Shown here piece by piece: positions 1 to 7,240 of a stretch of 64,000 nt of DNA. This DNA comes from DSOI01 sp041394885 (GTDB lineage Bacteria > Acidobacteriota > Terriglobia > Bryobacterales > Bryobacteraceae). Within the stretch, counting starts at the first letter, position 1; the number at the start of each line of letters is the position of its first letter. The translations under genes were made by a program, and so were the position numbers. The DNA is taken from NCBI GenBank assembly GCA_041394885.1, contig JAWKHI010000029.1, positions 1-64,000 of the forward strand, in the 5' to 3' direction. A model generated the notes under the pieces. It was not told where the DNA came from. It saw only the letters and a list, made by a program, of their open reading frames with translations, and did not search any database.

Positions 1-321
1 TCGATTGAAGAAGCAGAGGCCGCGCTCGATCATTGCCGCAAGCAGATCGATGTTGTGGACCGGCAAATCGTGGAGCTACTGAACCAGCGCGCGCGTGTGG
101 TGGAAGTGATCGGCGAAGTGAAGCAGCAAATCGCGATGCGGGTGTACGAGCCCAAGCGCGAAGAACTGGTATACGCCAACGTCACAGGATCCAACGGCGG
201 ACCACTCCCGTCGGCCTCGGTGCGCCGGATTTATGAGCGCATCATGGACGAAATGCGGACCTTGCAGCGGGATCGAATGGCCGCGCGGATTCAGGGCGCG
301 GGCGGCGAGGGCGCGTCATGA
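1..321 (+). CDS. aroQ: Chorismate mutase, AroQ class (5' end cut by window edge)
   Basis: Converts chorismate to prephenate, the branch step to phenylalanine and tyrosine; cytosolic. The frame is open from the first base and reads SIEEAEAALDHCRKQIDVVD, the start of the all-helical AroQ fold. The residue series R..ID.VD..IV.LL..RA and the following EVKQQ segment are the family signature, with the usual Arg and Lys active-site positions. About 106 residues are visible, close to a full single-domain enzyme, so only a few N-terminal residues are probably missing. Its TGA overlaps the ATG of the next gene by the ATGA pattern, so it is translationally coupled to the DAHP-synthase-like gene. A start at the GTG of position 55 would delete helix 1 and is less likely. 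Confidence 0.88.
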   Translation, partial: SIEEAEAALDHCRKQIDVVDRQIVELLNQRARVVEVIGEVKQQIAMRVYEPKREELVYANVTGSNGGPLPSASVRRIYERIMDEMRTLQRDRMAARIQGAGGEGAS

Positions 322-1328
322 TCGTGGTGATGGAGGAGGGAGCGACCGAGGAGCAGATCCAGAACATCATAGACCGGATGATCGATCTGGAGTTCACTGT
401 GCATCGGTCCACCGGGCAGACCCATACCGTGATTGGCGGTGTGGGCGGCGAGGAGCGCGTGGATTCGGCGGCGCTCGAAGCGCTGCCTGGCGTCAAGATC
501 TGTCACCGGATCGAATCGCCCTTCAAGCTCGCCAACCGGCAGTTCCGCCCGGGCGGTACGCGGATCACCGCCGGCGGGGCCGAAATCGGAGGGGACGCGA
601 TTGTCCTGATGGCCGGTCCGTCGGTGATCGAGAGCTCCGATCAGATCCAGCGGGTCGCCGAAACCGTGGCCTCGGCGGGTGGAAAAATTCTACGCGGATG
701 CTGCGATCCTTTGCACCCGGCCTTGCCCGATTCCGAGTGTCCGGAAGCGTCCCTCGCGCTGCTGCGGGAAGCCGCGGACGCACACGGACTGACCGTGTTG
801 GCTGAGGCGGCCGACCCCGCTCACGCGTCGACGGTGGCCAACTATGCCGGCATCATCCAAGTGGCGTCGAGGAACATGCAGAACTTCCGGCTGCTCGCGG
901 CGATTCGCGGATTGGGCAAGCCGGTGGTAATAAAGCGGGGCGTTTCGGCGACACTCGAGGAGTTGCTGCTTTCCGCCGAATACGTGCTCACCGCCGGCAA
1001 CTACGAGGTGATGCTGTGCGAGAGCGGTATTCGCACGTTTGAGAGCCATACCTCGCATACGATGGACATCGGGGCGATTCCGGCGATCCGAAAATGGTCA
1101 CACCTGCCGGTGCTGGCCGATCCCTGCCGCGGCACCGGAAGGCGCGACAAGGCGATCCCGATGGCGCTGGCGGCGGTGGCGGCGGGGGCGCACGGGCTCG
1201 TTCTCGAACTGCATCCGGACCCTGACCACGCGCGCGCCGACGGGGGACATGCCTTGAGCCCGGCCCAATACAACGAACTAGCCAGGCGGCTGCGGGATAT
1301 CGCGCCCGCGCTTGGCCGCACCTTGTGA
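318..1328 (+). CDS. DAHP synthase-like protein (type Ib fold) with degenerate active site
   Basis: A homologue of 3-deoxy-7-phosphoheptulonate synthase, the first shikimate enzyme. Residues 1-75 form the ferredoxin-like regulatory domain and about 90-330 the TIM barrel. Recognisable blocks are SRNMQNFRLL, KPVVIKRG, IRTFE, SHLPVLADP and ELHP. The four metal ligands of the family are Cys, His, Glu and Asp: here the AGPC motif reads AGPS (Ser102) and DPSH reads DPCR (Arg271), while Glu297 and Asp308 remain. The PEP/E4P loop KPRTSP is replaced by DPLHPALP, CERG by CESG, and the TRNTLD Arg by Ser. The reading frame is clean and no frame shift restores the motifs. It is probably inactive as a normal DAHP synthase, or altered in function. 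It sits between chorismate mutase and tyrA, so a structural or regulatory role with the mutase is possible. Confidence 0.8.
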   Translation: MIVVMEEGATEEQIQNIIDRMIDLEFTVHRSTGQTHTVIGGVGGEERVDSAALEALPGVKICHRIESPFKLANRQFRPGGTRITAGGAEIGGDAIVLMAGPSVIESSDQIQRVAETVASAGGKILRGCCDPLHPALPDSECPEASLALLREAADAHGLTVLAEAADPAHASTVANYAGIIQVASRNMQNFRLLAAIRGLGKPVVIKRGVSATLEELLLSAEYVLTAGNYEVMLCESGIRTFESHTSHTMDIGAIPAIRKWSHLPVLADPCRGTGRRDKAIPMALAAVAAGAHGLVLELHPDPDHARADGGHALSPAQYNELARRLRDIAPALGRTL

Positions 1329-1338
1329 TGCCTCCTCG

Positions 1339-2190
1339 ATGATAGAAACCGTGGCGATTGTCGGGGTGGGGCTGATTGGCGGATCGTTCGCCCGCGCGCT
1401 TCGTTCGCGCGCCGGTTTCCGAGGGACGATTCTGGGAGTGAGCCGCGCCGAGTATGCGAGCGAAGCCGTGGCGGCGGGGGTGATCGACGAAGCGGTAAGC
1501 CTGGAGGAAGCCGCCGGACGCGCTGATTTCGTCTACCTGTCGAGTTCGATTTCCAAGATCATCGCGGCTCTGGGCCAACTCGATCCATACCTGCGTCCCG
1601 GCGCGCTGGTCAGCGATGCGGGCAGCACCAAAAGTAAGATCATGGAGGCTGGCTCTCGACTGAAGCGGGGAGTTTTCGTCGGCGGGCATCCAATGGCGGG
1701 CAAGGAAACCCGCGGCAGCAGCGCGGCGGACGCGGACCTGTTCAGCGGCAAGACTTACTTCCTGACGTTTTCCAAGGAAGCCGACAAGTCGCTCGAGGCG
1801 GTAACCGAATTGTGCGATTGGCTCACGGCTTTCGGCGCGCGGATCGTGCCGATCCGTCCTGACGAGCATGACCGTCTGGTGGCGCTCACCTCTCACCTCG
1901 CGCAAGTGGCATCCACCGCGCTCGCGCTTACGCTCGACCGCCGCCTTGGCGCGGAGACGGCGCGAATCGGCGCGGGTTCCGGCATCGTGGACATGACGCG
2001 ATTGGCGATGAGCGGATACGACGGTTTATGGTCCGATATTCTCGCCACCAATCGTGACTCGATTGCCCCTGCTCTCGACTTCTACATATCGGAATTGCAG
2101 AAGATACGCCGCTCTTTGGGGGAGGATCTTGGAGACAGCTTCGGAACCGCGGGCGCATTTGCGCGGACGTTGCGGAATCCCACGGAATAG
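1339..2190 (+). CDS. tyrA: Prephenate dehydrogenase
   Basis: Oxidative decarboxylation of prephenate to 4-hydroxyphenylpyruvate with NAD(P)+, the tyrosine branch; cytosolic. The ATG at 1339 is chosen because it places the dinucleotide-binding strand IVGVGLIGGSFARAL at residue 6, as usual; an upstream in-frame GTG at 1312 would add nine unlikely residues inside the preceding gene. HPMAGKETRG is the conserved substrate loop, and SHLAQVASTALAL in the C-terminal helical domain keeps the first His of the usual SHLPH motif but has Gln at the second. It has 283 residues and no ACT domain, so no built-in feedback domain is seen. Third gene of the aromatic run, 10 bp after the previous stop. Confidence 0.9.
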   Translation: MIETVAIVGVGLIGGSFARALRSRAGFRGTILGVSRAEYASEAVAAGVIDEAVSLEEAAGRADFVYLSSSISKIIAALGQLDPYLRPGALVSDAGSTKSKIMEAGSRLKRGVFVGGHPMAGKETRGSSAADADLFSGKTYFLTFSKEADKSLEAVTELCDWLTAFGARIVPIRPDEHDRLVALTSHLAQVASTALALTLDRRLGAETARIGAGSGIVDMTRLAMSGYDGLWSDILATNRDSIAPALDFYISELQKIRRSLGEDLGDSFGTAGAFARTLRNPTE

Positions 2191-2209
2191 GTGCTAAACT
2201 AGTTGGCAC
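2191..2209. promoter_or_regulatory. Imperfect palindrome upstream of the Crp/Fnr gene
   Basis: GTGCTAAACTAGTTGGCAC has arms GTGCnAA and TTnGCAC around a 5-base centre. It begins directly after the tyrA stop and ends just before the GGAGGT ribosome binding site of the regulator. Its placement fits an operator, possibly autoregulatory; this is inference. Confidence 0.35.
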
Positions 2210-2226
2210 TTCCCGGAGGTGCCCAA

Positions 2227-2889
2227 GTGTCGGCTGCTGTATTGCAACCCCTCGCGCCCGCCCCTGAGCCTGCGCACTTCAGCGGTTGGTGTTCCACCAA
2301 AACGCTGCTTCGAGGCGATGTCCTCTTCGAGCAAAACGACGCAGCGTCGTTTATTTACGTGATCGGTAGCGGTGTCATCCGTCTCAGTGCCGCAGTCGAC
2401 GGCCGCGAGGTAGTGACCCGGCTCGCGCGATCCGGCGATTTGATTGGCGACCGCCTGCTGCGCGGGGACGGGTATCGCGACGCCACCGCGGTGGCGTTGA
2501 CCGAAACGCTGGTATATGAGGTCTCGGGACTCGATTTCGTGCAACGGTCCAAGCGTCAGCCGGAGCTGTGGAATTGGGTGACGCACCAACTCGAGCAGCG
2601 TGTGGATGAGGTGGAACGCCGGATTCAGATGATCTCGTTTTTTCGCATCCGGCATCGGCTCATGTTGCTCCTGGCGGATTTGGCGGACGCGTTTCCGCCG
2701 TGCGCGGAGGGCGACGCGGTGATTCCGTTGACGCAGAGCGAACTGGCGCAATTGGTGGGCGCGAGCCGCGAAACCACGTCCACCGCCTTGAATCAATTGG
2801 AGCGCCAGGGACTGGTGCATCTGGGGCGCGGCTCGGTGCGGGTGTTCAATCCGGAACGTCTCCGCCGCTTGGTGCACAAGAACGCCTAG
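2227..2889 (+). CDS. Crp/Fnr family transcriptional regulator
   Basis: DNA-binding regulator with an N-terminal cyclic-nucleotide-binding-like beta barrel (about residues 15-120), a long dimer helix, and a C-terminal winged helix. The helix-turn-helix reads LTQSELAQLVGASRETTSTA followed by LNQLERQGLV, as in the Crp family. The barrel contains DVLFEQND, FIYVIGSGVIRL and SGDLIGDRLL. No Fnr-type N-terminal cysteine cluster is present, and the ligand is unknown. The GTG at 2227 is preferred because GGAGGT lies 6 bases upstream; an upstream TTG at 2203 would place that sequence inside the gene. The gene follows tyrA but has its own palindrome, so it may be a separate unit. Confidence 0.85.
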   Translation: MSAAVLQPLAPAPEPAHFSGWCSTKTLLRGDVLFEQNDAASFIYVIGSGVIRLSAAVDGREVVTRLARSGDLIGDRLLRGDGYRDATAVALTETLVYEVSGLDFVQRSKRQPELWNWVTHQLEQRVDEVERRIQMISFFRIRHRLMLLLADLADAFPPCAEGDAVIPLTQSELAQLVGASRETTSTALNQLERQGLVHLGRGSVRVFNPERLRRLVHKNA

Positions 2890-2909
2890 CGCGTTCCTGA
2901 CCGGCTACA

Positions 2910-4128
2910 ATGGTCGGCTTGGACCGTGCTGGCCAAACGGATCGCGAACCGGATTTGACGAGGATCGACCTATTTTACGTGGAGGCTGGCGGCGGCCACA
3001 AAAGCGCCGCCACGGCCCTCAAGACGGTGATCGAGAGCCAAGGGCGGCCGTGGGCCGTCCGTCTGGTCAACATCAACGACATTCTGGGATCGATTGACTT
3101 CTTCAAGCGGCTTTTCGGGTACGGGGTGGAGGACATCTACAATCTTCTGCTGAAGAAGGGGTGGACGGCGGCCGCGGTCTATCTGATGCCGGGGATGCAT
3201 TTCTTTCTGTGGCTGCTGCGTCCGATCCAGGTCCGGATGCTGGCGCGGTTCTGGGCACAGGATCCGCCGGCGCTGGTGGTTTCGCTGATCCCGCACTTCA
3301 ACAAGTCATTGCGTCAGGCGATCGATCGCTCGATCCAGGCGCCATTGTGTAACCGTGCTCACCGACTTCGCCGACATCCCGCCGCGCGTATGGCTGGAGC
3401 GCCAGAAACAGTATGTGGTGTGCGGGACCGACAAAGCTGTGGCCCAAGCACGGTCATACGGCCATACCGCGGAAACGTTGTTTCGAGTATCGGGAATGAT
3501 TCTGGCCCAGCTTCTACCATGTGGCGCCGATCGACCGCCGCGCGGAACGGGAGCTCTCGAACTCGATCCGGACCTGCCGACGGCGCTCGTGTTGTTCGGC
3601 GGCGAAGGTTCGCGGGCCATGATCGAGATCGCAGAACGGCTCGCCGGTGCCGGGCTCCGCCTGCAGTTGATCCTCATGTATGGCCGCAACGAGGCCATTG
3701 GAGAGCAGCTACGCGCGTTGCGGCTACCGTTCCCGGTTCACGTGCAAGGTTTCACTACCGATGTGCCCCGATTCATGCAGATGTCGGATTTTCTGATCGG
3801 CAAACCGGGTCCGGGCAGCATCTCGGAGGCGCTGGCGATGAAGCTTCCCGTGATCTGCGACAAGAACCGTTCCACGCTGCCGCAGGAGCGCTACAACGCG
3901 GAATGGTTGGTGGAAAACGAGCTTGGGCTGGTGGTGCGGGATTGGAAAGAAATCGTTGCAGCCGTCGAAGCGCTGCTCGAGCCCGGGCGTCTGGACGCCT
4001 ACCGGGCGCGCGCGGCCGCGATTGAAAACCGGGCGGTGTTCGAGATTGCCGACATCCTGAACCGGCTGCTCGAATCTCGCGCAGGAAGCGAAGCTACTTC
4101 CCGCCCTCGCTCGCCAGCCGCTCCTTGA
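2910..4128 (+). pseudogene. MGDG synthase-like glycolipid glycosyltransferase, frame broken
   Basis: Family GT28 of the monogalactosyldiacylglycerol synthase/processive diacylglycerol glucosyltransferase type, making membrane glycolipids from a nucleotide sugar. The N-terminal MGDG_synth domain starts with FYVEAGGGHKSAATAL; the C-terminal half shows VLFGGEGS, VQGFTTDVPRFM, DFLIGKPGPGSISEAL and PVICD, the nucleotide-sugar site. The frame is broken: residues up to SIQAP lie in one frame and VTVLTDFADIPPRVWLERQ in another (+1, near 3346). A second local shift lies between about 3505 and 3570, where FYHVAPIDRRAEREL, expected here, is read in a third frame before ELDPDLPTAL resumes. Motifs on either side are well kept, so sequencing error is as likely as decay. 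The 3' end overlaps the convergent hydrolase by 35 bp. Confidence 0.72.
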
Positions 4129-4903
4129 AAGCCGTTTCGCTTCGGCTCACGGCTTGCACAAATCCTTCCGGATCGGCAAATGAACCTGCCTTGTGCTTGG
4201 CCAGCATGTCGTATTGCGATCCGTGCCCGGCCACCCAGATACGAGGATGAATCGTCTTCAGAAGGGCGAAGGTCTTCCGGTAGTCTGCCACGATGTCCGG
4301 ATATTTGGTGTTGCCAACCAGGGGCATCACCACCGAAGGCATGTTGACGATCCACACCGTCTCCTTCCGCCCTCCGGTTTCCACTTCCAAGGAGTAGCCG
4401 ACACTGCCTTTGGTGTGTCCGGGCATCAGAATCACCTTCAGTGCCGATCCGCCCAGTTTGACGGAGTCGCCGTCCTTCAGCCGCCGGCTCACTTTGACCG
4501 GTTCGAAGGTTTGCCTGCCTCCGAATGCCGGGTCACTGAAGCCGCCGTCCTCTAGGGAAGGCGCGTCGCGTTCGGTGGCGTACATCTTGGCCCCGCTGAG
4601 GCGCGCAATCTCGGCCAGCCCGGCGGTATGGTCAAAGTGCGCCTGCATCGTTAGCAAAATCCGGATGTCTTCCATCTTGAAGCCGAGGTCAGCCATGCTC
4701 TTGCGGATCATCGGCACCGATCCATCCACGCCGGTGTTGATCAGGATATGGCCGTCGGGGGTCGTAATGAGGTAGCAGGCAAGATCCGCCGTGCCTACGT
4801 AGTGCAGGTTTCCGGCGATCGTGTAGGCGGGGTAGGGCTGGGTCCAGGCCTCGCGCTGCGCCAGCACCGGAAGGGCCGCCAATAGAAGAAATGCAAGTCG
4901 CAT
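4094..4903 (-). CDS. Exported metallo-beta-lactamase fold hydrolase, subclass B3-like (Gln variant)
   Basis: Periplasmic zinc hydrolase of the subclass B3 beta-lactamase-like family, 269 residues with signal peptide MRLAFLLLAALPVLAQ. Zinc motifs: Q87-A-H89-F-D91-H92 instead of the usual HxHxDH, then PGH163TKGS and AGH227GSQYD. The Gln at the first ligand is the arrangement known from GOB-type B3 enzymes. Other family marks are YLITTPDGHILINTG and VWIVNMPSVV. The ATG at 4903 is chosen because it starts the signal peptide and has GAGG just upstream. The substrate could be a beta-lactam or another cyclic amide or ester and cannot be told from sequence. It is 25 bp downstream of hrpB on the same strand. 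Confidence 0.82.
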   Translation of the reverse strand: MRLAFLLLAALPVLAQREAWTQPYPAYTIAGNLHYVGTADLACYLITTPDGHILINTGVDGSVPMIRKSMADLGFKMEDIRILLTMQAHFDHTAGLAEIARLSGAKMYATERDAPSLEDGGFSDPAFGGRQTFEPVKVSRRLKDGDSVKLGGSALKVILMPGHTKGSVGYSLEVETGGRKETVWIVNMPSVVMPLVGNTKYPDIVADYRKTFALLKTIHPRIWVAGHGSQYDMLAKHKAGSFADPEGFVQAVSRSETAFKERLASEGGK

Positions 4904-4928
4904 TCCTCGATTCTTGCATTTTCCCGAC

Positions 4929-7223
4929 TCACACTTTCTCCGGCCACGCGTGTCTCGGGTAACGCCGCATGAGTTCTTTGCGCACCCGCGGATAGAGCCG
5001 CTCCCAGAAGCCGGCGAGATCCGTGGTGGTCTGCACGGGGCGCTGGTTGGGCGCCAGCAGATGACACACCAGCGGCACGGCGCCGCGAGCGACGGTTGGC
5101 GTTTCGCGCAAGCCGAAGAAATCCTGCAATCGCGACGCCACCCAGGGATCTTTGTCCTTGGAGTACTGAATGCGCGCATTGCGGCCGCCCGGCAGCGCGA
5201 TGCGCTCGGGAGCCACTTCGGCCAATGCCCGCCGCTGCGGCGGATCGAGAGACGCGTTCATCAGAGCGAGGAGGTCCGCCTGCTTCAATTCGGCGAAGCT
5301 GCGCAGGCCACGGCATGCCGCCGTGAGGGCCTGTTCCACATCCGGTTCGGGGATGTTGGAATGGCGCGCGGCGAAATGCCGCCGGGCAAGAAACGCCTGA
5401 AAGGCGGCGGGGTCCACGAAGCGTTCCACACCGGCCTCCATCGCTTTTCGGGCCAATAGCTTCGCCGCCTGTTCGGGGTCGACGGCGCCACTCCTGGACT
5501 CCTCCATCACCAGCCGCTCGTAGTAGAGCTGGCTGACGGCCTCGACTCTCTCGCCGGATCGATTCCACTCCAGCGTGTCGGTTTCCGAAACCATTTCCGG
5601 AAAGAAATCGAGCAGCCACTCCGGCTCGATGGGCATCGCCAGTCTCACCAGGGGCTGCGGGGCGGAGGTAGAGTCGCGGCGCTCTTCCGCGTCCAGCGCG
5701 ACCAAAAAACGCTCCTTCCAGTGCGTTCCGGGGCGTAACACCGCGGACCCTCCACCGCACAGTAGCAACTCGTTTCCGTCGCGGCGGCGAGCCACGCGAT
5801 CCGGAAACGCCTTCAACACGGCCTGCGCGAGCGGTGTGCCTTTGCCGGGCCCCGCCGACCGCCGGAATCGATCGGCGAGTTGACGCGCGCCGGGGCTGAG
5901 ATCGCGGTCCGAGATGGCGAGCGCGTCGGTAGATTCTACGCGTTCTCCATTGGCGAGCGCGGCGGCCAAGGGAGCTGCCTCGCGCCCGGCTTCCGATAGC
6001 AGCACGCTCAAGCGGGGATGCACCGGGAACCGGGCCAGTTCTCGATACCGGTGCTTCGCACCCAGGCGGTCCAATAACCTTTCGGCTGTGGCGACGGCGG
6101 CTTCCGGCGGAGAGTGGAACCACGGCACGTCCGCGACGCCCAGCCCCATGGAGTGCAGATCGAGAAGCAGACCGGCCAGTTCGCGGCGGCTGATTTCGGG
6201 AGGGTCCGCTTCGGCCCGGCGCACGAAGTCTTCCAGCGGGTAGAGGCGGATCGCGCGGCCTGGAGCCGTTCGTCCCGCACGGCCCGCGCGTTGCTGCGCG
6301 GACGCTTTGCTGATTCGAGACAGGGTCAGCGAGGCCATGCCGGTCCAAGGCGAGTCACGCGCCACGCGGACCAGACCGGAATCGATCACCGCGGTGACAC
6401 CTTCGATCGTGACCGAGCTTTCGGCGACATTGGTGGAAAAGATGGCTTTCCGGCGCGATCCCGGCGTCACGGCGCGGTCTTGCTCTTCCGGCGAAAGATC
6501 CCCGTGCAGGGCCACCAGATCCATGCCGAATCTGGCGCCGATGGCTTCGCATGCCCGTAGAGAGCGGCGAATTTCCGCGGCGCCGGGCAGAAAGACCAGC
6601 ACATCCCCGGAGAGCCCATCGTTCGCCAGAGTGGTGAGAGCGTCCCGGACCTGTTCCTCAACGGGAGCCGTGCTGTGCGGCGAATGGGCGATGTCGATGG
6701 GATATAGGCGTCCCTCGGAGCGAACGACCGGGCAGTTGTCCAGGTAGCCCGCCACGGCATCGCCCGCGAGCGTCGCCGACATCACAACCAGCTTCAACGC
6801 GCGCCGTTGCTGGAGCCGGCGAAGGAGGGCCAACGCGAAGTCGCCGTCGAGGTGGCGCTCGTGGAATTCGTCGAGCACCACCACGGCGACGCCAGACAGG
6901 TCCGGGTCCGACAACAGCCGTCGAGTCAGCACGCCTTCGGTTTGAAAGCGGATTCGTGTGCGCGGCGAACTTACATCCTCGAAGCGTACCTGATAGCCGA
7001 CGGTTTCGCCGACCCGCTCATTTCGTTCCGCGGCCACACGGCGGGCGGCGAGCCTGGCGGCGAGGCGGCGAGGCTCCAGCACGATGACGTCGCCGAACTC
7101 GAGCAGAGCCGGTGGGACGCGGGTGGTTTTTCCCGCGCCCGGTGGAGCTTCGATCACCACGTTGGGACCTTCACGGAGAGCGTTCCGGATGCGGCCCATC
7201 ACTTCGTCGATAGGAAGTATCAA
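4929..7223 (-). CDS. hrpB: ATP-dependent helicase HrpB (DEAH/RHA family)
   Basis: DExH-box RNA helicase-like protein. Motifs in order: Walker A PPGAGKTTRVP, VLEPRRLAARLAA, QTEGVLTRRL, DEFHERHLDGDFAL (the DEFH form typical of HrpB), SATLAGDAVAGYL, the STNVAESSVTIEGV block and QRAGRAGRTAPGRA, followed by the HA2 and HrpB-specific C-terminal domains ending at WPEKV. The best start is TTG at 7223, giving MILPIDEVMGRI, which matches the family N-terminus; frame extension further upstream runs into the divergent gene. About 764 residues, slightly short of the usual 800-830. Role in the cell is uncertain for the family. Only 17 bp separate it from the divergent DUF1553 gene. Confidence 0.9.
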   Translation of the reverse strand: MILPIDEVMGRIRNALREGPNVVIEAPPGAGKTTRVPPALLEFGDVIVLEPRRLAARLAARRVAAERNERVGETVGYQVRFEDVSSPRTRIRFQTEGVLTRRLLSDPDLSGVAVVVLDEFHERHLDGDFALALLRRLQQRRALKLVVMSATLAGDAVAGYLDNCPVVRSEGRLYPIDIAHSPHSTAPVEEQVRDALTTLANDGLSGDVLVFLPGAAEIRRSLRACEAIGARFGMDLVALHGDLSPEEQDRAVTPGSRRKAIFSTNVAESSVTIEGVTAVIDSGLVRVARDSPWTGMASLTLSRISKASAQQRAGRAGRTAPGRAIRLYPLEDFVRRAEADPPEISRRELAGLLLDLHSMGLGVADVPWFHSPPEAAVATAERLLDRLGAKHRYRELARFPVHPRLSVLLSEAGREAAPLAAALANGERVESTDALAISDRDLSPGARQLADRFRRSAGPGKGTPLAQAVLKAFPDRVARRRDGNELLLCGGGSAVLRPGTHWKERFLVALDAEERRDSTSAPQPLVRLAMPIEPEWLLDFFPEMVSETDTLEWNRSGERVEAVSQLYYERLVMEESRSGAVDPEQAAKLLARKAMEAGVERFVDPAAFQAFLARRHFAARHSNIPEPDVEQALTAACRGLRSFAELKQADLLALMNASLDPPQRRALAEVAPERIALPGGRNARIQYSKDKDPWVASRLQDFFGLRETPTVARGAVPLVCHLLAPNQRPVQTTTDLAGFWERLYPRVRKELMRRYPRHAWPEKV

Positions 7224-7240
7224 ATATACTTTGTAGCAGG

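Noticed and set aside
3340..3360. Programmed ribosomal frameshifting in the glycosyltransferase gene
   Set aside because: No slippery heptamer or downstream structure is seen and further shifts follow, which programmed recoding does not explain.
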